Shown: positions 34,669 to 47,700, counted from the first letter of the stretch. The stretch: DNA of 64,000 bases from Isoetes taiwanensis (GCA_021234155.1 JAJEKV010000049.1:4523001-4587000); one strand, 5' to 3'. A program made the numbers and translations. Notes: generated by a model not told the origin, from the sequence alone.

Positions 34669-37600
34669 TTAATATCTGGAATGCAATTTTCTCTTCTCTC
34701 GTTCTCGCACTGGGAGGAGTAGGCCTTGTTCCCCTTTTGGCAATTCAAAGTAGCTGTTCACCATATCTTTAGTAACATCTTCCAAACGCGCAGGTTTCCA
34801 CTGAATCATAGAGATAAACATTAAGTCTTTAGTATCTACCATCAGATTTCTTCTCCCATTTTTTTTCCTTATAAATGAATAAGTACCTGTGGTTGATTGT
34901 CCTTGTCTATCAAGATGGCTCTACACCCCTGTAAAGCAACAATCAGAATGTGAGTAACATTCAGAAAACGGAAGAAAATGTATTAAAAATCGGTACCTCA
35001 TAAAAGTCCATTGAAACATCACCAATGACAGCACGGACACTCATTTTATATTCTCGTATTAAGCACTCCTGGAGCGTCTCCCGTCTACCCTTCCTTATCT
35101 GGACAATAATATAGCCGTGGACCATCAACATATGCACTATCCACCAAATGATCAGGCAAGTTATTAATATAACCTTTCGAATTTAATTCTCCAGCAAAAG
35201 ACAATTGGTCAAGACCATTATCAAATACAGAAGTCAGTAATCTGACTCAACTTCTCAACTCCTCTTCTCTCAGCGGGCACAACTGCCTTCCAAATACTGT
35301 TCCTTTTGAACTCGAAACCTATTTATGCGCTTTTGTCAACTTCATTTCAATATATTTTCTACTCGAGTTCCCCAGATGGTTAAATCAACATGAGAGAAAA
35401 CGCAGAAGGTGCTCAGACATAATCATCAGCTAGACCAAGACTGAAGGACAGTTTGAAAATGTGTCATGGCGATAATATATACTGGTTAGCCGAAGGGGCA
35501 AATATAATTAGCAGATTCAATGACCACTGGCACATTCAGCAAACGCCACAATCCATACAAGACCATATAAAATGATCAATTTGGTACAATGCGTTTACAA
35601 GTTGCTATTAAGGAGAACCTGATACGAAACTATAATCAATAGTAGGGCTCAGCATTCTGAAAACATCCTGTAGCATGGATCAATCCAGATGTGCATAAAG
35701 GACAGCAATAGCTAACATGTACAAATGTACAATGTATCGCGCCTGATAAATACTAATACAGATATAATCACATTCGTGTAAAGATAAATTTTGGATCCTT
35801 ACCGATTCCAAAGTTATCTTGAGACTTGTGGGGGATGCATTCCGTAGCTTAGTAAGAGTCCCGACATACCATGTATCATTACCACTTTCCTCCTGCGAAG
35901 TTAGGTGGTATGACTTGAATTACATACGTTACAAGAACATCAACCAGGACCTAGTGATTACCAAAGCCTTCAAGATATCTTCCACACTGTCCTTTGAAAA
36001 GCATGCATTTATAGCATCTGATCTGAAAACACATACCAAGAATGTTATGACAAATAGTGAAGAAGAGTCACCATCCTCTAGACTTCTAATTAACACAACT
36101 GGATGGAGTTCGGTACCAACTTAGGTGGTGCCAGATTAATCATTTATGAGAACATAGTGGGCTATAATATCTCAAGAGAGAAAGTAGAGCTTCCCAGATA
36201 TACCATGTCAGCATAATTTATGTTTGTTGATAGTAAAGAAAAGAAATGCTAAGTATAAACCTAATAGCTGCCCAAAGAACTGGGTGGATACCTGTGCAGT
36301 GGGCTCACATCACGAGGCTGGACCAATTCTGAAAATTGATCTAGCATTGAAGCTACCTTTTCGGCCGTTGCATGTTCAAGCTCACGAAGTTTCCCCTCCA
36401 ACAACGGTAATTTCTGCAAACAGTTTTTTCTATTGTTTATACAAGCAAACAAAACAAAAACATGAGTTCTCTTTAAGAACAAATGCCTAAGAGCCAGGCC
36501 CAACAACGGAAGCTGCGCTTCCATTTGAAAGTTAAAATCTTACTTTAACTATAAATAAGCTGCGAGCATAAATCTGGCATTTTAGTACCAGTAATAAATC
36601 CCCAGTTATAGGCTATATCTTAAATCTGTTCCTAAGAAATGGTTTTTCCGTACAAGTAGATAGAATGCCTAGATTAAAGGCATGCATGTAAGCATGTTTA
36701 TGATTAAAGGGGTGCCCTTTTGGACTTTATTTAATGAACACCACGAATTCTTCTTAACATGTGCACTGAACATAATATACCTCTGACGTAACATAATGTG
36801 TGGCAAGCTTAAGGCCAAGCATATCTGCTCCATCAAGCCGCTCCCCAGTAAGCCCTATGTATTCACCTATATGCATGCATCATTGAAATCGTATAAAATC
36901 CAACATGCAAGCAAATTAGTGTAATTAGTTGAGTATTACCCATGTGACCTGGCAGATGAGACAAGAAATAGGATGCACCAACATCGGGGTGGAGCCCTAG
37001 AGCAGTTTCCGGCATAGCACACAACTGTCAAAGAAGGCTGCTATGCATTAAAAGAGAAGAATAGGAAACCAGTAAAAAAGGGACTGTTTTGTTTACTCCA
37101 TATAGGCATGGCATGGTTGATTGCATTCATAAAATGACACCACAATGACTCAACATGAAAAGGTCCCTGAAGTAAACAAAGGATTACATGTGGTTAAACC
37201 CTGAGGTTCTAATAGAAGGCAATGGGAAACAGCCTGCAGAGAAAGCCTAAGGTCGTTTTTGTTTCAGTTTATATTGGAAAGATGAGACTCCCTTGGCAAT
37301 TTCAACCCATGGGAACTTTATGTTAGTTGCTATGAAAAGTAGTCTGGAATTGGCAGGTTGCAGAATATCATGACCCCAATATGCACCGACAATGGTATGG
37401 CTTTCAGAAGTAGGTTGCCTTCCCAATCATCTGGTGTCTCATTTCTCAATAATGCATTTTAGCTCTTACAGTTTTCTCTGTTGCAACGCGAAATGTTCCA
37501 TGAATAGAGATACCACAGCCACCACCCATAACTACACCATGCAACAAAGCCACCTAATAAACACCAAATATTATCAAAAAAAAAGTACACAAAAAAACAT

Positions 37601-38714
37601 GTATGTTTTCTGCTGATATAACTCACGTGTGGTTTGGTTAAAGTTGCAAGAGTAGAATTCATTAAGTACTCGTTATAGAAGAAGCTCTTTCCTTCTTCAT
37701 AATTTCCTGAAAAACATGTATTCATCCCTAAACACTGTTGCTGCAAATAACTCAAGTGTGCTTGAATAAAGAAAATTCTCGAAAATGCTGAAGGTCGACG
37801 AGTCCACCAAATATACACATCACCATGCATATAGCTCATGAGTCACTAAAGATAGGTCCAGCATGATGATCATCAAAATAATGGATGTATTAAATAGAAG
37901 AAATTTAGCCTTCTGCTAATTTTGCATTTACTGCTTCACCAAATGCGAGAAAAATCATCATTGCACTAGACTTAATTACCATTTCTTCCAGCTGCACATA
38001 CTTTTGCAACATCACCTCCTGCACAAAAAGCTCTTCCATTGCCCTGCAAAACCATAACGTGACACATTTAGCAATTAAATCCATTTAGCCAATATTATTT
38101 TGCACCATATAGAAATCCAGCGTCATAATGTTTATGAGAATTCTGAAAGAATTCAACCACGTGGAGAACGATAAGCTAATGAACTGCACGTTTAAGGCTA
38201 AACAGAACGAAAAAATTTAGACAAAACGAATGGCAGTAATGAAGCAATGAAATTTGACTGTTTCCACCTTCAATATGACTGCCCCAACATTGTCATCCCG
38301 TTCAATCTCTTCATAAAGCTGTTTTAGCCGAGTAACCTGCACATCTATTTCCGAAAGTTGTCTTCATACTAACCCCATGAAAGAGGCTGAAATCTTCAGA
38401 AATCAATTAATTACAATGGAACATCCTTTTCGTGAAAATCTAAATGCATTGTCTGTCCGTTTTCTATGTTTACCATGTATTCTGTGAGAGAATTGAGCTT
38501 TTTGGGCCTATTCAACACTAGAATTTGAACAGACTGTCCTTTCTCGACTAGAACCTGGAAATTAAAGAAAAAATATGAGATAAAAAGACAAAGCACGAAT
38601 TATCTAGTAAGAATAAAATGGTCGGACCTCGTCATCAGCAGACGCATGGGCGGAGGATGCCATTCGTGATGCCGTGAAAAATGGACGAAGGGAAGGAAGC
38701 TTACATCGAAGCAT
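34669..38714 (-). CDS. 3-hydroxyisobutyryl-CoA hydrolase-like protein, 14 exons, intact
   Basis: It hydrolyses 3-hydroxyisobutyryl-CoA in valine breakdown (crotonase superfamily). Exons on the minus strand: 38714-38628, 38554-38474, 38336-38268, 38043-37980, 37706-37627, 37553-37470, 37024-36940, 36866-36781, 36413-36292, 36022-35962, 35892-35803, 35098-34997, 34928-34887, 34800-34669. All junctions are GT-AG, phases match, and the total is 1,185 nt, or 394 residues plus TAA. Visible motifs are [13 protein letters not shown] (near residue 40), [10 protein letters not shown] (82-91, oxyanion hole), GVVMGGGCG (133-141) and [18 protein letters not shown], where Glu161 and Asp169 correspond to the catalytic pair. 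The first 20 or so residues ([17 protein letters not shown]) are basic and hydroxylated like a mitochondrial presequence. The C-terminus is SRY, not a peroxisomal AKL/SRL signal. Introns are short (about 70-700 bp) and free of obvious transposons. Confidence 0.93.
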
Positions 38715-38842
38715 GCTGCTTTTATACAACACTCCCAAATAATGTGCCTTTTTTTCCATATTACAAAGAACAAGGGGTGCCCTGTTACTACTGGCTCGAT
38801 ATATTTATTATATTATATATTAAATATTAATGTATAAATATG

Positions 38843-39110
38843 GGTTGCCCCGGGCAAGCCCTCGTCCATGTGGGGTTTATGGCATATTCCAGGTATATGC
38901 TAGTATATGCCAGGAATATGCCAATGACTGCTCCAAACTTGCTATTGGGGGTAAATTGGCGGTGGCCGCTGTGCTGGGCAGCCATTTGGAAACTGGCTAA
39001 CCGGTTGAAGCGGAAAAGCATCGAGAGCTCTAGCTATGGCGGCCAAAAAGACGGACTATGCAGACTACAAAATTGCTTTTTATGACCCGAAACATAGGTA
39101 GTGAGTTTCC
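38843..39110 (+). repeat. Direct repeat, left copy (partner 42473-42750)
   Basis: The stretch from GGGTTGCCC through CTCGTCCATGTGGG, ATGCCAGGAATATGCC and GCCAAAAAGACGGACTATGC to TTTATGACCC is repeated at 42473-42750 with perhaps 10% differences. The two copies bracket the exonuclease pseudogene at 39.3-40.6 kb. Identity unknown. A short frame beginning MAAKKTDYADY lies at its right end in both. Confidence 0.75.
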
Positions 39111-39354
39111 CTCTCAGAAATTGCAAGATTGTGTTTCTTTGCAATGGGTTCCACCCTATTTTTAGCATCAAAGCTGCAGGCTCCGGGTGGCCATAATGAT
39201 CCCAGTTTTGATTATGTTGTCATTCTAGTATACTTGGCTCATCTACATCAGGTGTTAGGTCAACGTACTGGTTATATCTAATTCCTTCTTCTTCTAACTT
39301 ATGATGGTAGCCAGTTCTTTAACATAAACGGCATTATTTGCATAACACATACGT

Positions 39355-40551
39355 CTGGAAATGCAGCTCCGTCAAAATGCAAGATTCCAACTTTCCGGTT
39401 CAAGGGAAAGATAGTGTATAGTAAAACTCCTGCTGAAGTCAGTGTTGCATCATATGAAATAAAACAAATTTTATCTTTTAGAAGGAATTCTGCAGACTCA
39501 GCTTCATCATTAGGTTTCGACATTGAGTGGGGAAAGCCTCCTTCCAAAGAGATAAAGCAGATCACACAGGTCTACTATAGTCACTGGATTTTGCATTGAA
39601 CAATTTTAGTTTATGCAGATATTGTTACAATTCTACAGGGATTCCATAGGGAAAAGCAGTTGTCCTCCAGATTTGTATTGATAGAAGTCCGTGTGATGTA
39701 ATGCATATCTTTCATTCTGGCATTCCTGCTCTAGCACATTCTGGATGATGCTAGTATTTACAAGTTATTTTCTCCCATAGATTTTTAAAAGGTGGATACT
39801 TCACCCTTTATAATGTGGTCAGATGAGGTATAAAGTTCTTGATTGCCATATCCAAATGTTCTGAACTCTTTTAAAGATTAGAGTATGTTCAAGTCTATAC
39901 CTTAGCCTGCCTTTGACGCATAAGGTTTGGATTCCATCAGTTAATTGATACAGTTCTGTGAAAGAACAAGAAAGTCGATAGCTGGAAGAATTACAAAGTC
40001 TTGTACAGCAGTTATTTCTTTTTCTCTGACGGTAGAAACTACCCAAAGCTTCTAAGACATGTCAAGAGCTTTCAAACAGCTCTCAAACAAGTGTCACCTT
40101 TTGTCTGTTGTTTATTCCATGTCGAATCTGCTTGCAGGTTGGTCTAGGCGCAGCTTGTACAGAGATTATCAAGTAACTGTATTATTAGTTGTGGATTTAT
40201 CGGCCTTAGCAATAGAAAATTGCAGGCCAGCAAAGGACAGAGACTCTCTTCTTTATGCAAAGAGCTAACATAAAAGGAGGTAATAGATCTTATGCCTGCC
40301 CCAAATAATTCGTCTTTATCTCTCCCCCTCCTCGGCTTGTGGGAGGGTCCTTCATGAGTTATCTGTAACAAGTTTAAATTAAATAGTTTTTGTAGATAAA
40401 TAAATGGTTTCTGGTATGACTTCCCCCTGCTCCTCTTTGACAGGTAGATAAGAAGAACTGCATTAGAATGGGCAACTGGAAATCCATTATTTGCGCCACA
40501 ACTACGATATGCTGTCATTGACACATATGTATCATTGCACCCATATGAGGT
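39355..40551 (+). pseudogene. WRN-type 3'-5' exonuclease (WEX-like) pseudogene
   Basis: Four exon-like blocks in order resemble plant WRN-like exonucleases of the DEDDy class. (1) 39361-39556 has GKIVYSKTPAEVSVASYEIK and GFDIEWGKPPSKE (first catalytic Asp and Glu). (2) 39638-39772 has VVLQICIDRSPCDVMHIFHS and GIPALA with an in-frame TAG before GKAV and a frameshift before HILDDASIYK. (3) 40137-40268 has YRDYQVTVLLVVDLSALA and, after another shift, NRKLQASKGQRLSSLCKEL. (4) 40443-40551 has IRMGNW and PQLRYAVIDTYVSL, the last motif holding the Tyr and Asp of the DEDDy site. Several shifts and a stop show it is dead. It would have degraded DNA 3' ends in the nucleus. No complete copy is in the window. 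Confidence 0.82.
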
Positions 40552-41600
40552 AAAGGTCTTACTAGCATTTTGCAAGCTTTAGAACTATTCTCTAGTATTT
40601 ACATCTAGCTCATATGCATGCCTACAAGGGTTACACATGGCTCCTTAATAAAGTCCAGCTTGAAACCAATAATAGGATTGCCGATGTGATACATGGCAGG
40701 TTGGTATGTTGAGATATTTTTTTGAACTAATGAAGACGAAATGTTTTGCTTATGCATTTCTGGAGGGCATCAAGAGGTTGGGGAGATGCTCCTTAGCAGG
40801 CCTCTGGTATAATGACATTGTTTGTGGCCAAACAATAAGATGAATCAGCAGATTTTGCTTTTATTCAACTTTGTAGTTTAAATAGGCGCACTGGATGCAT
40901 ATATATCAGCTTCAAGTGGGTATCTGCATGGTGTTTGCCAGATCGCAACCACATGCCAAGAGATTTTATGCAATAGTTGTGAAGACGCAGTTTGATAATA
41001 GAAATCTTGCAGTGACAGAATCTTAGTAGCTATTTACACTTGACTTGAAGAATCTAATTTTGTATCCTCGGGATGGCAGGGTTGCCATGGCCTTTTGTTC
41101 ATTGTCTATTCCTCGTGCAAATCTCACATCCAATTGATTTGTTTGATGTTTTCTCGCTAATAATTTGCATCCACTTCCAGTTAGACTAACTCAGGGAAAC
41201 CAATGACCAGATGCATTATTGAAATTACTTTTTTTGAACTTCTCCAATTGCTTCTGTCAAGCTTTTTGATAAGACGTGTAGATTTCCCTTATTATTTGGG
41301 AAAGATAATGACTATTCTTGTGCATGTTCTTCAAAATAGCTTGTCCATTAAAACAGAGTCAGCTCATCCTATGCCTCTACACGCTCAACACTCATGCATA
41401 GCACCTTAACGGAGAGTACAAACTTTTGGAGATTTTGTTAGTGTGCTTTGTATTGTCCTAACTATCTTTAAATCTTGGCCTTGCAAGTTCTATTAAGTTT
41501 TCCAGACCGTATTGCTGACAAGGAAAGCGCTAACCATTGCACACGCAGTGGAAGTACTGAAGTGCATCCAGTCAACTAAGCTTCATGCTATTCTGATATT
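40552..41600. other. No gene seen
   Basis: AT-rich sequence of about 1 kb with no domain recognised. It may include the decayed 3' end of the exonuclease pseudogene. Confidence 0.4.
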
Positions 41601-41763
41601 GTGAATAGATTGAAGACCTCGATTTATTTATTATAAGGAAATTTCGAGTTCGGCATATCTGGCAGTGTGGAAAATCACACTTGTGAATAGTTTGAAGACC
41701 TCGATTTATTTATTATAAGGAAATTTCGAGTTCGGCATATCTGGTAGTGTGGAAAATCACACT
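41601..41763 (+). repeat. Tandem duplication, unit 82 bp
   Basis: GTGAATAG..TGAAGACCTCG at 41601 recurs at 41683. The units are nearly identical, differing at a handful of bases, so the duplication is recent. Confidence 0.9.
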
Positions 41764-42122
41764 TATAACTGACTTTATGCCACAAAGTAAATTGTATAAT
41801 ATAGTATGCAAGGCAGGATTGTTCACATTTTGAAATCTAGACGAAATTCTTGGAATATATTTTGAAATTATCTTTTCTTCAGGATCATGCCATAACTTGT
41901 TGCAACTACTGTCAAATAAACTAATGAACATGATAGCAGCTCAGTTTTTCAATTCTTCTCCGGAGACAATAGTTTCTTACAAATTGTAATAACAGTAAAA
42001 AAAATAAATGATTCCCTTTGACCCAAGAGCTAAGTACTCGGGTTTCCCATGAATTTAGAGCCTTAAGTAATGGTAGTTTCCCATGAAACTGCGGACCTGA
42101 AAATATCTTGTGGCTGCAAGGT

Positions 42123-42258
42123 CCAAACTAAATGCATTGAGGAATATTTCAATTCAAGTCAGAAACTTGAGTTCTTCAAGGTTGGGCGCCCAAACTAAAT
42201 GCATTGAGGAATATTTCGATTCAGGTCAAAAACTTGAGTTCTTCAAGGTTGGGCGCCC
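42123..42258 (+). repeat. Tandem duplication, unit 67 bp
   Basis: CCAAACTAAATGCATTGAGG at 42123 recurs at 42190. Each unit ends GTTGGGCGCCC. Confidence 0.9.
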
Positions 42259-42472
42259 ACACGCCAAGAACTTGACCTCCAGAAAACCTTGAGGCTGAAG
42301 GCCCATGGGAAAGCACCCTAAACCCTAAGGCGTATTTGGGCAATAAGGTTTTTGTCAACATATTGTATTCATGTTGGTATGACGATGATGTTGGCAGAGT
42401 GGAAGGCTTGTGTGTCTAATTTTTGTTATTTATTTTCTTTGTAAAAAGGACTCTTTTTAGACCCTTTTTGGG

Positions 42473-42750
42473 TTGCCCCTAGGGAGTAAGCCCTCGTCCA
42501 TGTGGGTTTATGGCATATTCTAGGTATATACCAGTATATGCCAGGAATACGCCAATGACTGCTCCAAACTTGCTATCGGGTGTAAACTGCTGGTGACCGC
42601 TGTTGCTGGGCAGCCACTTTGGAAACCAGCTAACTGGTTGAAGCGGAAAAGCATCGAAAGCTCTAGCTATGGTGGCCAAAAAGACAGACTATGCAGACTA
42701 TGCAAAGGCTAAGAAATTGCTTTTTATGACCCAAAACATAGCCCATGAGT
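42473..42750 (+). repeat. Direct repeat, right copy (partner 38843-39110)
   Basis: Second copy of the unit described at 38843. Here the frame beginning MVAKKTDYADYAKAKKL stays open to 42872 (HLHSLIVYKVFKKRAMKLAF). I do not recognise it. Confidence 0.7.
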
Positions 42751-43510
42751 TCCCTCTATCTATGAAGTTTCAAAGGAAGATGTTACAATCAGTCTCTCCA
42801 CATCTGCACTCATTGATAGTATACAAAGTCTTCAAAAAGAGAGCGATGAAGTTAGCCTTTGATTCATGGTAGGAAAAACATTTTCATTACGGCCAGATCA
42901 TTCGATTTGCCAATGCTTATTTGAGATTTTTGTATTAATAGGGTTGCAACAACAGCTTATTGAGACTCCGGTAAATCACAACTGGATCCTCGCCACTCAA
43001 CTGGATTTCAAATGACTTCTACCATCATTCTGAGTAATGGCTTCTACCATCATTTTGAGTTTATTGCATCTCTTGAAGTTGCTTGGCTTTTCTTTTTTGG
43101 GCTAGGTTGTTATCCCATTCATTGTTTCACGAAAAAAAAGCAGCTCTTTTAAATATCAATTGTACCTCTATTTGAAATACTGATTCTGGCAATATTGTTT
43201 CTCAAAAGCAAACAAACATGGAGAAGCTACTCAAGTTAACCTGGAGCAAATACATCCATTTGAGTTTAGAGCCTTGAAAATGCTATGCAAGCAACATGCA
43301 CATATCATGACACTCGGTATTTTCTGCTTTTGAGTTTTTTTTTTTTTCTTTTCTTTTCCTGAAAGACCAAGTTTGAGAATCTATGGGAGGGTCCCTTTGA
43401 AGTCACATCTCCAAGTGGCACAAACTCTTAAAACATGACTATTCTCCATTCATACCTTGATTTTATTCCACCATTCCACATAGCCCAAGCTGCCCTTCAT
43501 ATCTTCAGAA

Positions 43511-44134
43511 TGTAAGAATGGAAAAATTAATCATCACATATTGGGAGCAGTAACACAGTAGAAAGATCCTAAACAAGCAGACTTTGATCACTTAGAATGT
43601 GGCATAATGGATATACATGATCTTTCATGTGGATCTTGACTATAGAAAAGGAAGACTATAATAGCTTAGTGGATAAGCTAATATTAAACGAAAAGATGAC
43701 CATTGGGGTTATTTTTATCTTATCCTTATAAATTGTTTCTGAGTATAGACGAGGAGGTTTAGGCGCCATATTAGGAGCCAAATTGTGTTTGAAAGAGACA
43801 CGATTGCATCTGTCGATTGCCGACTCCAAGTCGGCCGGATTGATGCAGATAAAAGATAAGTTCTAAGAAGTATAGATGCAGGCGGGAGCATTCCGGAAGG
43901 CAGAAGGACCATTCCGATCCATATTAAGCCCAACTTGAGTTGGGGCTTGGGCTTTTGTGATTATTTGGTTAAATATATGCTGCTACAGTGATTCCGATAA
44001 AAAATATCCAATGGTTTACTATGATTAATATCTTTATTGTTCATATGGTCTATTGCCTACTAAAACTTGTTGATCATAGATATCTCATTGCATGAATAGG
44101 AATTAGTTTTCTTAGAAGAACTAGTTTTGTAACA
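43511..44134 (+). repeat. copia 5' LTR (plus strand), 624 bp
   Basis: It begins TGTAAGAATGG and ends TTTTGTAACA, the same length and sequence family as the minus-strand LTR at 7666-8289. It is preceded by CAGAA (43506-43510) and followed by a primer site. Only about 30 bp of internal sequence beyond the primer site look like copia (ATGTCCATTCGTTTCGGAGC). This is the missing 5' end expected for the pol and 3' LTR half at 7.7-9.3 kb. Confidence 0.9.
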
Positions 44135-44135
44135 G

Positions 44136-44147
44136 TGGTATCAGAGC
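44136..44147 (+). other. Primer binding site, initiator-Met tRNA
   Basis: TGGTATCAGAGC, one base after the LTR end. Confidence 0.92.
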
Positions 44148-44174
44148 AGGAAGATGTCCATTCGTTTCGGAGCA

Positions 44175-44700
44175 AGCAAGATATATATCGTCACTTTTAG
44201 CATCACCAATAATAACAGTTGTAGTATCATATTCTATAGCATTGCAGTGGCATAATAGTATCATTTGTAGCATCATTTATATCTGCACTTATAATATCAT
44301 GCATTTTGTCCTTGTAATGCTATAATAGTGTTAGCTATAGGATCACATGCATTGTTATAAGTAAACCATCCTTCATGTCACCATGAGTGCTATAACAGTG
44401 TTAGTTGTAGCATCACCGGTATACATGACTCATAATATCAACACGAGTGTCATCCTTTGTATCATTCTTTCTAATCTGATTAGTATCAGATGTAGCGTCA
44501 TTGACAATGCCACATATAATATCACGTGGAGGTTGTGATTCTATCATTATTATCATCAAGTATAATGTCACGTATTATATAAGTTAGACCATACTTATAT
44601 CAAATATAATTTCATGTTTTCGAGCACCTATAACACCTGCTATAAAGCCAATTTTGTCTTGTCATTAAACTTATAGTGTCAATCATAGCATCATAAGTCA
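44175..44700. repeat. Degenerate TATCAT/GTAGCATCA word array
   Basis: Right after the copia break the sequence is composed of diverged copies of TAGTATCAT, TAGCATCA and ATAATATCA at irregular spacing of about 20-40 bp. A similar but reverse-oriented style (GATGATAT, TGATACTA) is seen at 47640-48070. It is non-coding. Confidence 0.5.
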
Positions 44701-47700
44701 CACATAATGTTAACTATCTATTAACATTGTGTACATGATTTGCGTTAAGGCATCGATTATTTCTATAATAGTATATTGCAAATATAAGAATAATAAGTAC
44801 AAAAAGCATATATTAAGAAGATTCAAATATTCAAACAAAGATTTCTCAAAGATGCAGAAGATCCCAGCAAAAAATCTTGTCATTGTATCTGACAATGATC
44901 TTCATATAATCATTCCATGTTTCAAATACATTCAACTCTTGCCATTTAGACAGTGTAATAAGATTTAACCCGAGACATCTCCTTTACTACTAGTCATATA
45001 TTTAGATTTTGTAGCATATAGGAGAAGCATGTTGCTGTACAAATTAAAACCAGGTTTGCATATGTCTGTCCAATAAAAAGCACTTAAATAAGTGTTACAA
45101 CATAAATCGAAACCTGCAACTGAAACCATATTGGATCAAGTATAAGCATGCAGCAGCATGAAAGAGAACAGGTCGAATAAAAGTGCTGCCACTATGGCTT
45201 ATCAAATGCATTAGATCATTGGTAAACAACTAAGATCTTAGAATTCTTTTCTATTTCCAATAAAACAGGTCCATCATATAAACAACCTTCCCTTTTCAAA
45301 GGGGAATTATATTAGTTCTATTACTGGCCTGTGATAGTATTGAAACTCCAAGTTAAAGCAATAAATCCCAACCTGATTAGGCGCCTTCTGCAAACACATT
45401 TGAATTTTTTAGGTGGAAACCCTGCATTCGAACTTCTTAGCTAGCATCAGAAGTCGTTTAAGGCCTTAAAACCCAGGTCATTGCATTATTGGCAGGGGAA
45501 CTATTAGTATCTCTGCACATTCGACACAATACAATTTTCGGCCAGATAAGATGCATACAGCTATTTTATTTACTCTGTTATCAATATAAGCAAGAAATGA
45601 TAAAATCGATGCTAAAAATGTCTGAAACATCACCGTATATCAGGTTGACCTGCCAGCATCTATATCTGGGATCGACTTCACCGTTGCTAACTGCAACAAG
45701 CAAATCCGAAACATTCTTACCTTTTGCTGCTCTTGTGTGACCAAGTACAGATCTTCAAGGAGTCGCATTTCAATGAATGACCAGAAATCTCCATTTCTTG
45801 TAGCCGACCACGCCACTGTGGCCAGAGGCTCTATAGCCGGTCGAGATATCAGAACAATAGCCCTAATATTTGCATAACCCTATTTTCGCCTTGCTTAATG
45901 TGGTCTTTTCCATAATTATTTTGCCATAAAAATGTTGAACAAGGCCACTAATAAATCTAATCTTGTCCTAAATGTCCTTTATAGAAAGTTATGCCCCCAA
46001 GCGTTTGGGAAGTTCCCAGGGAGACGACAATCCTACCGTCCTCGATGGACAATTTTTTGTATTATGTGGAAACTTGACGGATCCCATCCTGCCCATACTT
46101 TGACCTATTCGGATTCTCGCCGCCTTAGAGAATAGAGGACGGCATTTATAGGTCCGTTTCTATACAATCATAACCACAGGCTATGGCAATTGCTTTGGTT
46201 TTAGTCTTCTCCTCGAAGCACCATCTTAGCGCCTAAGCACTGCTCATGTAATTCCTCGCATGTGTTAGCATCAAGACATAGAAATCCAGCCCCCAATATT
46301 CTATAGCAGGACATTTGGCAGCCCGATTCTGCAGCCATGATTTTTCACCCAGGCACCAAGGGTTTGGAAGAGGCTTCTTGTTGATTGGTTCCCCAGCATC
46401 TCCAACCGGTCCGCTTGTCTTGGTCCCCTCTTGGAATCGATCAAAAAAGGCCCAAGGCCCAGGTCTTCACTCCAATGATCATGTTGGCCAGTTTCCCTCA
46501 AGATTTGTTAATTGGATTTATCTGCAGAGCCCAAAATTTGACAGGCGTAATACAGGTTGCATTACAGTTCTAATTTTCTTGTGATCAATATACAGATCTG
46601 CACCATTAGCTCGGCATGCTATAGGGGCATAAACATCTTAGTTTCAAACTAGTCTATCTTGCTCGCTCTCATACAACCTACACTTTCCCATACTGGATTC
46701 AGGCTGACTTGGTATTTCCAAGCTCAGTTTCTTCTCCCAGATCTATTGCTACGCATCCCAACCTTCCTTGCCAGATCTAGTTTTCCCAAGTGGGTTCATC
46801 CCCTTAAGCTAGCCCTCTTTTCCTTAGCTCAGTCCCATCGACCCCTTGCCATGACTCGGCAGGCCAAGGATTTGGAAAGAAAGGCTGCCCAGACTAAGCC
46901 CTCCCTGCCACCTACACTAGCAACCCAATCGACTCTAATCAAACCTTTAAATTTTGTCGAAGCCTCTCTGATAATAGAATCTCATTCTATTTAGGTCCAT
47001 CTGGACTTTGGCCTTTCGCTCTGTATCGTTTCATGGCCCCATGGGGGTCTCCGTGGACGTAAAAACAGGTTATCATATCTTATCTTCTTGTTGCATTTTC
47101 TATTATGCCAAAGCATTCCAAAAGCACTTTGATACTAGTTCTGTTGTCGCTTCTATTGTTAGCTTGCTTCAGATTTGTGGACATGGGTGGAATTCTTAAC
47201 ATGAGTTATGTGCCCTAGTATTATGCTCAGTTAAGCATGCAAACGATATTTTTTTCCCTTCTGCCACTATTTTGGATTGTTTTTGAGGTTTTGGCTTGCG
47301 TTTCTTTGCTTTCCGACTTCTACAACCCATGGAAGGAGGATTCTGAAATGATTTAATTTGAAGAGGTTCTTTCCTGGTCAAACTGGTGACTTCAAGACGA
47401 TGAACATCACTTTAGTATGCATATTATAGTCCTCATAGATGTTTGCAGGGCAAAGGTGCTTTTAGCATGTCATTATGTCAATTTGTCTGCTAGCTAAACA
47501 AATAGCGAGCATATTTTTAATGATCTAAATTGATCTTTGTTTGCACTCACAGATCTTAGACTATTTCAAATATGGCAGATGATCAAGTAGAGAATCGTGC
47601 TTCAAATGAGGAGTTCGTAGAATCGTTTTCTTTCTTTTCAAATAATATCATTATGTGTGCTTTGTCCATGGAAGTTTGAAGAAGGTAGTGCCATTACAAA

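Noticed and set aside
19093-44147. tRNA gene remnants (TGGTATCAGAGC)
   Set aside because: All three occurrences directly follow LTR ends; they are primer binding sites, not tRNA genes.
44175-44700. CRISPR-like array
   Set aside because: Repeats are degenerate, irregularly spaced and short; this is plant nuclear DNA.
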